Part shown: positions 8,483-17,043 of the stretch, one piece after another | How positions within the stretch are numbered: position 1 is the first letter of the stretch | Layout: every line of letters begins with the position of its first letter | Assembly (NCBI RefSeq): GCF_018131075.1 | Contig: NZ_JAFCLS010000004.1 | Span: 242,068-306,067, forward strand | DNA: 64,000 nt | Direction: 5' to 3' | Source of the DNA: Bradyrhizobium sp. JYMT SZCCT0428 | GTDB lineage: Bacteria; Pseudomonadota; Alphaproteobacteria; Rhizobiales; Xanthobacteraceae | Position numbers and translations under genes: made by a program | Notes under the pieces: generated by a model | What the model saw: only the letters and a program-made list of their open reading frames with translations | Databases searched by the model: none | What the model was told of the DNA's origin: nothing

Positions 8483-8986
8483 TCAATGACACTTGAAATA
8501 GTCGAACGGCTCGCGGCAGCTCTTGCAGCGCCACAGCGCCTTGCAGGAGGTCGAACCGAACTCGGAGAGAACTTCCGTATTTCCCGAGCCGCATTGCGGA
8601 CACGACACCTGCTGCTCACCGAACAGCGCGCGGCGCGAGCCTGACGCCTGCGGCGGCGCGATGCCGTATTCCCGCAGCTTGCGGCGGCCGTCCTCGCTCA
8701 TCCAGTCGGTGGTCCAGGCCGGTGACAGCACGGTGCGGATTTTTGGGCGTGCGATGCCGGCGCGCTCCAGCGCCAATTCGATTTCCAGCGCGATCATGTT
8801 CATCGCGGGGCAGCCGGAATAGGTCGGCGTGATCGCGACCTCGACATGACCGTCGCTGACGGCCACGTCACGCAGCACGCCGAGGTCGGCGATGGTCAGC
8901 ACCGGAATTTCGGGGTCGACCACTTGGGCGGCCGCATCCCAGGCGCGCCGGCGCAGATCGGCATCGCTGAGCATGACCGTCACCAT
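8483..8986 (-). CDS. paaD: 1,2-phenylacetyl-CoA epoxidase subunit PaaD
   Basis: This 167-aa protein has an N-terminal MIP18/DUF59 domain (DPEIPVLTIADLGVLRDV, about residues 20-40) and a C-terminal zinc-ribbon-like cysteine cluster CPQCGSG..CKALWRCKSC. PaaD is needed for epoxidase activity in vivo and probably helps iron-sulfur or metal-centre assembly. Its start overlaps the paaC end by 7 bp. In some organisms the gene is called paaJ. Confidence 0.93.
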   Translation of the reverse strand: MVTVMLSDADLRRRAWDAAAQVVDPEIPVLTIADLGVLRDVAVSDGHVEVAITPTYSGCPAMNMIALEIELALERAGIARPKIRTVLSPAWTTDWMSEDGRRKLREYGIAPPQASGSRRALFGEQQVSCPQCGSGNTEVLSEFGSTSCKALWRCKSCREPFDYFKCH

Positions 8987-9756
8987 GTCGCCCCCGGAAA
9001 GGTGCGCGGCATCGACTGCAGTTCGCTGAGCAGATGGCCGAGATGTTCGCTGTGCCGGCCGTCACGGCCGCCCTGCTGCATCCAGTTGCTCTTCGGCAAC
9101 GCCAGTGTCGCCTCATTGACGACGCCGGAAACCGTCTTGAGCCACGGCGCGTGCAATTTGGCGGGGTCAATCGCGATGCCGGCGTCGATCAGGCCGCGCT
9201 CGCCCTCGTCGAGATGGAACATCTCGCCGGTATAGGCCCAGAGATCGTCGATCGCGCTCTGTGCGCGGCGGTGGCTCTCCTCGGTACCGTCGCCTAGTCG
9301 CACCATCCATTCCGACGAATGCCTGACGTGATAGGCGCTTTCCTTTTCGGATTTCGCCGCGATCGCTGCCAACGTCGGATCGCCGGATTGCATCATCGCG
9401 CGCCAATAGAGATCGGCAAACGCCGCATAGAAAAACTGCCGCACCATGGTGCGGGCAAAGTCGCCGTTCGGCTGTTCCAGAAGCAGCAGATTGCGGTACT
9501 GCCTGACGTCGCGCAGATAGGCGAACTTGTCCTCGTCGTTATCCTTACCCTCGACCTTGGCGGCGTAGGCGTACAGCTCGCGCGCCTGGCCGAGCAGGTC
9601 GAGGCCCATATTGGCGAGCGCCATGTCCTCTTCCATCATCGGCGCGTGGCCGCACCATTCCGACAGCCGATGGCCCAGAATCAGCGCATCGTCGGCGCGG
9701 CGCAGCGTGTAGAGCACCAGCGGGGTTTCGGAGACTAAGATGGAAGCGACTGCCAT
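8980..9756 (-). CDS. paaC: 1,2-phenylacetyl-CoA epoxidase structural subunit PaaC
   Basis: This 258-aa ferritin-like helical protein has the PaaC segments LGHRLSEWCGHAPMMEEDMA and YHVRHSSEWMVRLGDGTEES. PaaC is homologous to PaaA but is the structural partner in the epoxidase core. Its stop overlaps paaD by 7 bp. The 5' side is separated from paaB by a 106-bp dispersed repeat, the only sizeable gap between paaA and paaE. Confidence 0.95.
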   Translation of the reverse strand: MAVASILVSETPLVLYTLRRADDALILGHRLSEWCGHAPMMEEDMALANMGLDLLGQARELYAYAAKVEGKDNDEDKFAYLRDVRQYRNLLLLEQPNGDFARTMVRQFFYAAFADLYWRAMMQSGDPTLAAIAAKSEKESAYHVRHSSEWMVRLGDGTEESHRRAQSAIDDLWAYTGEMFHLDEGERGLIDAGIAIDPAKLHAPWLKTVSGVVNEATLALPKSNWMQQGGRDGRHSEHLGHLLSELQSMPRTFPGATW

Positions 9757-9780
9757 GTTAGTGTCTCACTGCTTGCTCAG

Positions 9781-9886
9781 ACCTCATCCTGAGGAGCGCG
9801 CCCTTGCGCGCGTCTCGAAGGATGGCGGCGAGCACCATCGGGGCCTCATGGTTCGAGACGCGCTTCGCGCTCCTCACCATGAGGGG
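9781..9886. repeat. Dispersed repeat, CCTCATCCTGAGGAGC family, copy 2, inside the paa operon
   Basis: Same architecture as the copy at 5389-5493: CCTCATCCTGAGGAGCGCGCC..CGTCTCGAAGGATG..GCCTCATGGTTCGAGACGCGC..CTCCTCACCATGAGGGG. It lies between paaB and paaC and could form an RNA hairpin in the polycistronic message. Confidence 0.85.
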
Positions 9887-9892
9887 TTAGAT

Positions 9893-10180
9893 TCACATAT
9901 GTCCGACTTCGTCAGGCACATCGTAAAAGGTCGGGTGCCGGTAGATCTTGGATTCCGCGGGCTCGAACATCATGCCCTTCTCGGAGGGATCGGATGCGGT
10001 GATCGCGTTCGACGGCACCACCCAGATCGAGAGGCCTTCGCCGCGACGGGTGTAGATGTCGCGCGCGGCCTGCAGCGCCAGCGTGGTGTCGGCGGCGTGC
10101 AGCGAGCCGACATGCTTGTGCGCGAGTCCGTTGCGGCTGCGGATGAAGACTTCCCAGAGCGGCATGTTCGGCGTGGCCAT
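9893..10180 (-). CDS. paaB: 1,2-phenylacetyl-CoA epoxidase subunit PaaB
   Basis: This 95-aa protein is the usual PaaB length, opening with PLWEVFIRSRNGLAHKHVGSLHA and containing YTRRGEGLSIWVVPS. PaaB bridges the PaaAC subcomplexes of the epoxidase. ATG 10180 is preceded by GGGAG and lies 10 bp after the paaA stop; a longer frame runs into paaA and is rejected. Confidence 0.95.
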   Translation of the reverse strand: MATPNMPLWEVFIRSRNGLAHKHVGSLHAADTTLALQAARDIYTRRGEGLSIWVVPSNAITASDPSEKGMMFEPAESKIYRHPTFYDVPDEVGHM

Positions 10181-10190
10181 GGCGATCTCC

Positions 10191-11183
10191 CTATTCCGCC
10201 GCTTGCGCGTGCTGGCGCTGCTTGCGCTTCTCGGCATAAGCCAACGCCGCTTCGCGTACCCAGGCGCCGTCGTCATGCGCCTTGCGCCGCGCCGCCAATC
10301 GGTCGCGGTTACAGGGGCCGTTGCCGGCGAGCACCTGATTGAACTCTTCCCAATCGATCGCGCTGTATTCCCAGTTGCCGTTGGCGTTCTGCTTCATGCC
10401 AGGATCTGGAATCGTCAGCCCGAGGAATTGCGCCTGCGGCACCGTGGCGTCGACGAATTTCTGGCGCAGCTCATCATTGGAGAAACGCTTGATCTTCCAC
10501 TTTGTGGAAGTGTCCGAGTGCTGGCTTGCCTTGTCGGGTGGGCCGAACATCATCAGCACCGGCCACCACCAGCGATCGAGCGCGCTCTGCGCCATCGCCT
10601 TCTGTTCTTCGGTGCCCTTCGACAGCGTCACCATGATCTCGAAGCCCTGGCGCTGGTGAAAGGATTCCTCCTTGCAGACGCGGATCATCGCGCGCGCATA
10701 GGGACCATAGGAACAACGGCACAGCGGAATCTGGTTCATGATCGCCGCGCCATCGACCAGCCAGCCGATTGCGCCGATGTCGGCCCAGGTCAGCGCCGGA
10801 TAATTGAAGATCGAGGAATACTTTGCTTTCCCCGCCAGCATCAGATCGACCAGCTCTTCGCGCGAGGTACCGAGCGTTTCGGCCGCGGCATAGAGATAAA
10901 GCCCGTGACCGCATTCATCCTGCACTTTTGCCAGCAGTGCGGCCTTGCGGCGCAGCGACGGCGCGCGGGTGATCCAGTTGCCTTCGGGCAGCATGCCGAC
11001 GATTTCGGAATGGGCATGCTGGGAAATCTGCCGCGTCAGCGTCTTGCGATAGGCCGCCGGCATCCAGTCGTTGGGCTCGATGCGCTCGTCGGCATCGATG
11101 CGGGCCTGGAAGTTTGCGGAACGTGCGGCGTCCTCGATGTGGCTGTTATCGCCGTCGGACGTATTGAGCGCCTGCGTGTACAT
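10191..11183 (-). CDS. paaA: 1,2-phenylacetyl-CoA epoxidase catalytic subunit PaaA
   Basis: This 330-aa di-iron oxygenase subunit inserts one oxygen of O2 into the ring of phenylacetyl-CoA. The ferritin-like carboxylate/histidine ligands are visible in [17 protein letters not shown] and [17 protein letters not shown] 11183 follows a strong GGGGAGG ribosome site; upstream in-frame codons lie in the promoter. It is the first structural gene of the run and lies 75 bp after paaX on the same strand. Confidence 0.96.
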   Translation of the reverse strand: MYTQALNTSDGDNSHIEDAARSANFQARIDADERIEPNDWMPAAYRKTLTRQISQHAHSEIVGMLPEGNWITRAPSLRRKAALLAKVQDECGHGLYLYAAAETLGTSREELVDLMLAGKAKYSSIFNYPALTWADIGAIGWLVDGAAIMNQIPLCRCSYGPYARAMIRVCKEESFHQRQGFEIMVTLSKGTEEQKAMAQSALDRWWWPVLMMFGPPDKASQHSDTSTKWKIKRFSNDELRQKFVDATVPQAQFLGLTIPDPGMKQNANGNWEYSAIDWEEFNQVLAGNGPCNRDRLAARRKAHDDGAWVREAALAYAEKRKQRQHAQAAE

Positions 11184-11258
11184 GGCCGACCTCCCCGTAT
11201 GTTCTTTCCTCCAACATATAACAAGAAAATACGAATGCAAGTTATTTTTGTAACATGT
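11184..11258 (-). promoter_or_regulatory. Candidate paaA promoter and PaaX operator region
   Basis: The 75-bp gap between paaX and paaA is unusually AT-rich for this window. It holds GTTACAAAAATAAC (11241-11254, GTTA/TAAC arms) and a possible -35/-10 pair TTACAA..16 bp..TATTTT, followed by GGAGG and GGGGAGG purine tracts. PaaX repressors are released by phenylacetyl-CoA; binding here is inference from position. Confidence 0.45.
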
Positions 11259-12128
11259 TTACGTCCCGTCGAACCGGCGCGCCAGCGCCCCGCCCGGCTT
11301 CGGCAACGGCCCGTTTTCGTTGGTCGCATGGTCGTCAAGCCATTGTTCTGACGCAGGAAACAGCCCGCGATAGATCTCGCCGCAAAGCCGTCGCGCCGCC
11401 CTGCCCGGCCAGTCCCGGGGCAACAGCGGTGCCGGCAGCAGCGGGTCGCGCAGCACCACGCGGCGGTAATGGTGGATCAAGAGGATCCGCGCGGTGAAGG
11501 CATCAGTATCGGCGAGCACTTCGCCGCGGCCGAGCGAGGCGCGGAGCGGCTCAAAGGTTTTCATGAATTTCAGATAGGCGTCGGCGGTGCGCTGAAGCGG
11601 CCAGCTTTCGCTGAGCAGACGCCGGCCGCTGTCGTCCTCGGCGGAGACTTCGAGACGGATCGCGCCCGCGGCCTCTTCCGGAACCGGCACGCCTGACGGC
11701 GCGACCCACACGCCCGGCAGCGGACTGCCGAAGCCGGCGTTCTTCAGCGCGTCGCGCGATGCATCGCGGTCCCCGCCATTGCCGATCAGCAGCAGCTCAA
11801 ACCGCCCGGTCCAGTCGGACGGCGGCGGATCGTAGATGTGCTTGGTGGCGGTATCGAAGGTTTGCCGCCCCTTCTTGTCGAGCCGGTAAAAACTGTTGCG
11901 GCCGACCTTGTTACGCTCCAGCCAGCCGTCGCTCGCGAGCCGCGACATCGCGGTGCGGACGACGCCGCTGTCGATGTCGATCGCGGCAAAGAATTCGAGC
12001 AGCGTGCCGAGCCACACCGAACCGCCGCGCGGCACGATGGCATCGCCGAATACGGTGATGACGATCGAGCCGGTGCGCGAGGGTTCGCGCTTGAGCTGTT
12101 CGACAATGCGGGCGAGCGGCTGCGGCAT
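11259..12128 (-). CDS. paaX: Phenylacetate operon repressor PaaX
   Basis: This 289-aa protein has the PaaX layout. An N-terminal winged-helix region has GSIVITVFGDAIVPRGGSVWLG and RTAMSRLASDGWLERNKVGR, then comes the central PaaX domain (YDPPPSDWTG) and the PaaX C-terminal domain (HHYRRVVLRDPLLPAPLLPRDW). PaaX family members repress paa genes and are antagonised by phenylacetyl-CoA. It is transcribed toward paaA and may be autoregulated. A terminator hairpin upstream (12164-12186) separates it from the esterase gene, so its own promoter should lie in 12129-12163. Confidence 0.93.
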   Translation of the reverse strand: MPQPLARIVEQLKREPSRTGSIVITVFGDAIVPRGGSVWLGTLLEFFAAIDIDSGVVRTAMSRLASDGWLERNKVGRNSFYRLDKKGRQTFDTATKHIYDPPPSDWTGRFELLLIGNGGDRDASRDALKNAGFGSPLPGVWVAPSGVPVPEEAAGAIRLEVSAEDDSGRRLLSESWPLQRTADAYLKFMKTFEPLRASLGRGEVLADTDAFTARILLIHHYRRVVLRDPLLPAPLLPRDWPGRAARRLCGEIYRGLFPASEQWLDDHATNENGPLPKPGGALARRFDGT

Positions 12129-12163
12129 GCGTCAAGGCATAGCGCGTTTTGCAGATTCACGAA

Positions 12164-12186
12164 AACGCCGGCGCGAGGCCGGCGTT
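12164..12186 (-). terminator. Intrinsic terminator after the esterase gene
   Basis: A perfect 9-bp stem AACGCCGGC / GCCGGCGTT with loop GCGAG. Read on the minus strand it is followed by TTTTC. It ends transcription of the gene at 12211-12984 before paaX. Confidence 0.75.
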
Positions 12187-12210
12187 CTGAATTAGCTATC
12201 GGTAACCCGA

Positions 12211-12984
12211 TTACCTATCCGGATTCGGATACACCATGCTGCGCCAGCCGCTGCGGTCGAACGGGGCCCATTTGCCTTCCAGCTGCGCCAGACGGTCGGC
12301 GACGGCATAGACCGCAGCGGGGTGATGACCCATGCCGCAATGGCTGCTTTCGACCTCGATGCTCTCCGACGTCGCGCTGGTCTGCTCCCTGCAGCCCTGC
12401 CAGGCGCAGATGCCGTCGGTACGGCTGAAGATCGCGGTGGTCGGCACTGGCGGCGTGCCCGCCAGCGCCCCGCCGAAACGCGTGTCCTCTTCGTCGGCGC
12501 GGCGGCCGCTCGCCATTTCATAGACGCGCCAGGCGTTGGTCGCCTTCGGTCCGGATGCGAACGGGCTGCCAAGCGTGATCACCGAGCGCACGCGCTCCGG
12601 CATCATCTTGGCAAGCTGACGCGCGTAAAGGCCGCCCAGGCTCCAACCGACCAGGCTGACCTTCCGGCCATGCGTGTCGTTCAATTCATGGACGAGATCG
12701 ACCATCGCGTGCTGCACACCCTGGCGCAGACCAAGATTACGGCCCTGGCGCCAGCCGCTGACGGCGTAGCCGCGGCTCTTCAAGAAGCTGCGCAGCGGAC
12801 GCGTCGAGGTGTCGGACGCAACGAGGCCGGGCAATACCAGCACCGGATGCCCGTCGCCTCGCGGCGCCAGACTCAGGAGCGGCAAGGCACCAAGGAAAGC
12901 GCCCAATTCGGAAATCGCTCGCCCCTCCAGAAACATCAGGGTTCTGGACGGCGGACGAAGCGTCTGCGCAGCAACGGACATCAT
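12211..12984 (-). CDS. Alpha/beta hydrolase (lipase/esterase-like)
   Basis: This 257-aa alpha/beta hydrolase has PRGDGHPVLVLPGL near residue 40 and the nucleophile elbow GWSLGG around residue 119, then a conserved TLGSPF and SRTDGI. It resembles the protein encoded at 26090-26887 closely enough (same GDGHPVL.LPG, GWSLGG.YAR, ITLGSPFA order) to be a paralogue. Two adjacent ATG codons follow AGGAGA; the second is better spaced. The substrate is unknown; an ester or lipid is likely. No signal peptide is evident. Confidence 0.8.
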   Translation of the reverse strand: MMSVAAQTLRPPSRTLMFLEGRAISELGAFLGALPLLSLAPRGDGHPVLVLPGLVASDTSTRPLRSFLKSRGYAVSGWRQGRNLGLRQGVQHAMVDLVHELNDTHGRKVSLVGWSLGGLYARQLAKMMPERVRSVITLGSPFASGPKATNAWRVYEMASGRRADEEDTRFGGALAGTPPVPTTAIFSRTDGICAWQGCREQTSATSESIEVESSHCGMGHHPAAVYAVADRLAQLEGKWAPFDRSGWRSMVYPNPDR

Positions 12985-13169
12985 ATCTCCTCTCGGGCTC
13001 GGCCCCTTAAGTTGCGGCAGCCGGCCACTGGTTCAGTGGGAAGACGAAAGCCTGGTAGAATCGTTCCGCAACGCAACATTATTTCGTAAAAAGCTAGGGA
13101 ACCGGAATTCTTCTTTCAACGGCCCACTTCACACTTGTGACAATTAAAAGCGCAGACGTGATCAAATAG
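12985..13169. other. Intergenic region, promoter of the esterase gene
   Basis: 185 bp between two minus-strand genes, with no repeat and no convincing open frame. The AT-rich part (13075-13165) probably contains the promoter for 12984; no box can be fixed. Confidence 0.35.
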
Positions 13170-14456
13170 TCACACGAGCCGCAGCAGATACTCGAGGGTG
13201 TAAAGCACCAATCCTGCAAGCCCACCGATCAGCGAGCCGTTGAAGCGGATGTATTGCAGGTCGCGCCCGATGTTGATTTCGATCAGCGCAATCAACTGCC
13301 CCATGTCCCAGGATTTGACCTGATCGGAGATGAACGTCGAGACGCCGCTCTTCTGTTCGGCGACCACGCTGCGCAGCACGGCGACCAGACCCTGGTTGAT
13401 TTCGGCGCGCATTTCGGCGTCGGCGGCCAGCGCCTCGCCTGCCGTTACGAACATGCGCACGAGATATTGCTCCAGCACCTGCGTCTCGCCTGACGCGCTG
13501 CGCTCGAAGAACGATCGCGCATTCTCCCAGATGTGGCGCGCGAGGCTGCTCAGTTCGGGGCGCGCCAGGAGATCGCGCTTCAGCCCCTGGATGCGCTCGG
13601 CATAGGCCGGATCGCTGCCGAGCCGATCGACGAAGGTCAGCACCATGCGGTCGAACTCGTCGCGGAACGGATGCTTGGGATCGTTGCGCACTTCCTCGAA
13701 GAACGCGGTCGCCGACGCCACGATCTTGTTCACCAGGAACCGGTCGGCACGATAGAGTTTTAGCAGTGTCGGCAATTCGTCGCGGATCTTCTCGCGGATC
13801 ATAGCCATGGTCTCGGCCTGTGTCAGCGATTGATGCACCGCGCGCATGATGTCGTCGAGCAGGCCCTGGTGCCGGCCTTCCTTCACGAAGGTGCGCAGCG
13901 TGCCAGCCGCGAGCGGCGCAAGATCGATCGACATCAATTGCGCGGTGATGCGGCGGCTGACGAACGTCATCAGGCCGGAATTCTCAGTCGCCGCAACCGC
14001 TTCGGGCAACAGCCGCAGTGCAAAGCGCGCGAGATCCTCGCTGCGCTTGCGGTCGCGCAGCCAGTCGGCAATGAACGCGCCGAAATCGATCTGGCGCAAT
14101 TTTGCTTCGACCGGGGCCGCTTCCAGAAAATGTTGCTCGATGAATTCGCCGAGCTTGTCGGCGATACGGTGCTGGTTGCTCTGGATGATCGCGGTGTGCG
14201 GAATCGGCAGCCCCAAAGGCCTGCGAAACAGGGCCACCACCGCATACCAGTCGGCAAGGCCGCCGATGGTGGCGGCCTCCGCAAACGCGGCGACGAAGCC
14301 GAACGCCGGATGGATCGGCAGCAGCGCCCTCGCCGCAATGAAGATCGCAAACGTCGCCGCCAGCACCAGCGTCGCCAGCAGTTTGACCCGGCGCAGTTCG
14401 GCGGCGCGCTGCGCATCGGCAGGCGTGTCTACGGCGAATGTGCGGGGGACGGTCAT
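13170..14456 (-). CDS. DUF445 family membrane-associated protein
   Basis: This 428-aa protein has a hydrophobic N-terminal pair (LLATLVLAATFAIFIAARALL and a second segment ending ..GGLADWYAVVALFRRPLGLPIPHTAII), the DUF445/YjiN hallmark. A long helical region follows, and a C-terminal hydrophobic hairpin ends GGLAGLVLYTLEYLLRLV. The function of the family is not established; membrane or envelope-associated roles are proposed. ATG 14456 was chosen; the frame upstream runs into a dispersed repeat. Confidence 0.85.
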   Translation of the reverse strand: MTVPRTFAVDTPADAQRAAELRRVKLLATLVLAATFAIFIAARALLPIHPAFGFVAAFAEAATIGGLADWYAVVALFRRPLGLPIPHTAIIQSNQHRIADKLGEFIEQHFLEAAPVEAKLRQIDFGAFIADWLRDRKRSEDLARFALRLLPEAVAATENSGLMTFVSRRITAQLMSIDLAPLAAGTLRTFVKEGRHQGLLDDIMRAVHQSLTQAETMAMIREKIRDELPTLLKLYRADRFLVNKIVASATAFFEEVRNDPKHPFRDEFDRMVLTFVDRLGSDPAYAERIQGLKRDLLARPELSSLARHIWENARSFFERSASGETQVLEQYLVRMFVTAGEALAADAEMRAEINQGLVAVLRSVVAEQKSGVSTFISDQVKSWDMGQLIALIEINIGRDLQYIRFNGSLIGGLAGLVLYTLEYLLRLV

Positions 14457-14480
14457 GGCGGCTTTCGACTGAACGCAGAC

Positions 14481-14567
14481 CCTCATCCTGAGGGGCGCGA
14501 AGCGCCGTCTCGAAGGATGAGGCCTCATGGTTCGAGACGGCGCAAGTGCGCCTCCTCATCATGAGGG
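14481..14567. repeat. Dispersed repeat, CCTCATCCTGAGGAGC family, copy 3
   Basis: CCTCATCCTGAGGGGCGCG..CGTCTCGAAGGATGAGGCCTCATGGTTCGAGACGGCGC..CTCCTCATCATGAGGG. A shorter copy than those at 5389 and 9781; the two halves abut. Confidence 0.85.
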
Positions 14568-14599
14568 TCTGACTGATCTAAGTGAATACCCGACAAAAA

Positions 14600-14623
14600 G
14601 AAGGCCCGCCTAAGCGGGCCTTC
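14600..14623 (-). terminator. Intrinsic terminator of the phasin gene
   Basis: A perfect 10-bp stem GAAGGCCCGC / GCGGGCCTTC with a 4-nt loop. On the minus strand it is followed by TTTTTG. It lies 26 bp after the phasin stop. Confidence 0.9.
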
Positions 14624-14648
14624 AAAAAGGGCAGTTGGCAGATCGCTA

Positions 14649-15125
14649 TCAGGCGGTCTTGCTGTAGACCTTGGAGAAGTTGTCCTGAGCGGTCTTGGCG
14701 CTGTCGGCGACGAGCTTGCCGAGATACTCGGTGGTGGCCTTCGCCCGCGAGACGAACACTTCGCCACGCGCACGGACCATGTCCGACTGGATCTGGGCGG
14801 CTTCGCTCAGCGACTTGGCCGAAGCGAGCTTGTCGATGCCGGCGAAGAACGCTTCCGCGTCCTGATAAAACGCCTGCTGGATGTTGCGGCTGATCTTGGC
14901 GGCCTCGGAAACCGAACCGGCAACGGCGGTCTCGATGGCAGCGGTCACCTTCTCGGAACCGGCATGCATGTCGGCGGCGCGAACCTTCGCGGTCTCGGCC
15001 TGCTTCTTCACGAACTCACGGGCAGCTTCCGGAACTTCCAGGTTCTGGAGCTTGGTGAACGCCTCGGTGACGGGCGCGAAGGCTTCCTTGACGGTGTTCA
15101 GCACGGAATTGGTTTCGGTGGTCAT
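14649..15125 (-). CDS. Phasin family protein
   Basis: This 158-aa, almost wholly helical, Ala/Lys/Glu-rich protein has the phasin_2 pattern (EVPEAAREFVKKQAETAKVRA, then GSVSEAAKISRNIQQAF). Phasins coat polyhydroxyalkanoate granules and control their size and number. It has a clear ribosome site (GGAGAG), its own terminator and a palindrome-rich upstream region, so it is an independent and probably well-expressed unit. The PHA synthase-like operon at 15368-17420 lies just upstream on the same strand. Confidence 0.9.
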   Translation of the reverse strand: MTTETNSVLNTVKEAFAPVTEAFTKLQNLEVPEAAREFVKKQAETAKVRAADMHAGSEKVTAAIETAVAGSVSEAAKISRNIQQAFYQDAEAFFAGIDKLASAKSLSEAAQIQSDMVRARGEVFVSRAKATTEYLGKLVADSAKTAQDNFSKVYSKTA

Positions 15126-15367
15126 TGGGGTCTCTCCATCCTCGGGTTTGAGCTATGGGCTCACCCCGTCCGGTTCGGCCCGGGGCGAGATCGTTGTGCC
15201 ATAGTTAATGGTGCGACGCAACATCGATGTTGCATCGCGACATCACGAATGCGTGATGAGCCTCATTGATGAGCGGTTTGCCTAGGGAACCAGCAAAAGT
15301 TCCACTTTCGTCTAATGCTGGACGGCTGGATTCAGTGCCGGACAGCCCTTAGCGCTCGACGGCCCTC
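15126..15367 (-). promoter_or_regulatory. Phasin upstream region with two palindromes
   Basis: GCAACATCGATGTTGC (15218-15233) is a perfect 16-bp palindrome. CATCACGAATGCGTGATG (15241-15258) has 7-bp arms around AATG. Both lie about 95-135 bp before the phasin start. In other alphaproteobacteria phasin genes are repressed by PhaR, which binds TGC/GCA-containing repeats, so the first is a candidate operator; this is inference. The rest of the gap shows nothing. Confidence 0.45.
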
Positions 15368-15961
15368 TTAGTGCTGGACGGCGCCCGGAAGCCCGTAGGC
15401 CTCCAGCTGGGCCCGCACCTGCGCCACATTGTGTCCGAGCACGACAATGTCGTGCTTCTTGCCGCCGACGTCGCGGACGTGGTCCCGCAGCAGGGCCTCG
15501 GCCTTGAAACCGAGGCTCTCGAACAGCGCGATCGCCGCCTGCTGGTCGACGGTCATCTGCACCGAGAGCTTTTCAAGGCCGACGCCCAGCGCCAGCGCGA
15601 AGGTTTCCTGCGACAGCGCCCGGCCGACGCCCTGCCCGCGCACGTCCTGCGACACCACCATCCGGATCTCGCCGACATGCGGCGACCACGAGTGCGGGTC
15701 GCGCACCAGCGTGCCGCAACCGACCACCGCCTCGCCCTTCACGGCCAAGAGGCTCGTGATCTGGCCGCGCTCGATCTCGTTGATCCAGGCCGACAGCACC
15801 TTGGGCTGGCTGATGTTGCGCGGCAGAAACAGCAGATCATGCGTTGGCAGTTTTTGCGCGAAGGCGAGCACCGCGGCCTCGTCGGCGCGGGACATCATGC
15901 GGAATTCGATCTCGCCGGCGTCGGTCTTGACGTGGCGCGGATAGGAACGTGTTTCACTCAT
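15368..15961 (-). CDS. GNAT-family N-acetyltransferase
   Basis: This 197-aa protein has a single GNAT domain; the acetyl-CoA pyrophosphate loop is visible as DVRGQGVGRALSQ (about residues 105-117), followed by ALFESLGFKAEALLRD. The substrate is unknown. Its start overlaps the end of the PHA-synthase gene by 4 bp (ATGA), so it is the third gene of a translationally coupled operon. Acetylation of a PHA-related protein is conceivable, but only the operon position suggests it. Confidence 0.85.
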   Translation of the reverse strand: MSETRSYPRHVKTDAGEIEFRMMSRADEAAVLAFAQKLPTHDLLFLPRNISQPKVLSAWINEIERGQITSLLAVKGEAVVGCGTLVRDPHSWSPHVGEIRMVVSQDVRGQGVGRALSQETFALALGVGLEKLSVQMTVDQQAAIALFESLGFKAEALLRDHVRDVGGKKHDIVVLGHNVAQVRAQLEAYGLPGAVQH

Positions 15962-17043
15962 GTTGATCTCTTACCTAACCAGTTGTCCAGTTTCGGCCAT
16001 AGCCGCTTGACCGCGTTGGCGCCGGCGACCACGCTGACGTGGCCGCCCTTCAGGATCACCTCTTCCTTGTCGGACGAGCCGACCTTGGCGATCAGGTGCT
16101 TGGCCGCGTCATAGGGCACGATGTGATCGTGTTCGGCGACCGCATGCAGGATCGGCACCTTGATGTTGGCAATATTGGCCGCACGGCCGCCGACACTCAT
16201 GGTGTCGTTGAACAGCTTGTTGTCCCACATCAGGTCCTTGGTAATGGCGCGAAAATACTCGCCGGCCAGCGGCAAGGTGTCGGTGCCCCAGCGATCCATC
16301 ATCCGGTAGGCCTTGACGTATTCGTCGTTCCAGATGTTTTCCCACAATTGCACCTGGCTGGCAGCGCGCGACGCCGGCCGCAGCATCTCGAACGACGACA
16401 GGATCATCTCGGGTGGGACATTGCCGACGCTGTCGACGAGGCGGTCGACATCGAAATAGCGCCGGTCAGAGAAATTCGAGAACAGCTTCATCTCGCGGAA
16501 ATCGATCGGCGTGGTGAAGCAGATCAGATTCTTCATCGGTCCGTCGTTGAAGATCGAGCCGTACAGCAGCGACAGCACGCCGCCGAAACAATAGCCGATC
16601 ACGGTGACGTCTTTCTCGCCGGAATCCTGCTGCACGCGGCGGACGCAATCCGGGATGAAGTCGAGGACGTAATCCTCCATCCGCAGCGATTTTTCCTCCG
16701 GCTTCGGCGCGGTCCAGTCCATCATGTAGACGTCGTAGCCGCGCTTGAGCAGGAATTCGATAAAACTCTGGCCGGGCACCATGTCGAGAATGTAGCCGCG
16801 GTTGGTGGTCGCCATCACGATCAGGATCGGCACGCGGTAGATTTCGTCCGCAATGGGGCGGTAGTGATAGAGGTTAAGCGTGCCGCGGCTGAGCAACACG
16901 TCCTTCGGCGTCGAACCCAGCGCGGGGCCCGACGAGGAGATGTATTCGACGCCCTTGATGCTGCGCTGGATCGCGCGCTGCACCTCGGACTGGATCCGCT
17001 CGGGAATCGACGTCAGATCGAGGGCTGCTGCGGGCGCGTTCAT
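15958..17043 (-). CDS. phaC: PHA synthase, class III/IV-type catalytic subunit (PhaC-like)
   Basis: This 361-aa alpha/beta-hydrolase-fold protein has the lipase-like box GYCFGG with Cys in place of Ser (about residue 150), and PHA-synthase landmarks DMVPGQSF, GYDVYMMDW, AEHDHIVPY and GGHVSVV carrying the catalytic Asp and His. The length fits class III/IV PhaC (about 355 aa), not class I (about 600 aa). It should polymerise 3-hydroxyacyl-CoA together with a second subunit. It overlaps the upstream small-subunit gene and the downstream GNAT gene by 4 bp each. Bradyrhizobium genomes usually carry several phaC paralogues, and this may be an accessory one. Confidence 0.88.
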   Translation of the reverse strand: MNAPAAALDLTSIPERIQSEVQRAIQRSIKGVEYISSSGPALGSTPKDVLLSRGTLNLYHYRPIADEIYRVPILIVMATTNRGYILDMVPGQSFIEFLLKRGYDVYMMDWTAPKPEEKSLRMEDYVLDFIPDCVRRVQQDSGEKDVTVIGYCFGGVLSLLYGSIFNDGPMKNLICFTTPIDFREMKLFSNFSDRRYFDVDRLVDSVGNVPPEMILSSFEMLRPASRAASQVQLWENIWNDEYVKAYRMMDRWGTDTLPLAGEYFRAITKDLMWDNKLFNDTMSVGGRAANIANIKVPILHAVAEHDHIVPYDAAKHLIAKVGSSDKEEVILKGGHVSVVAGANAVKRLWPKLDNWLGKRST

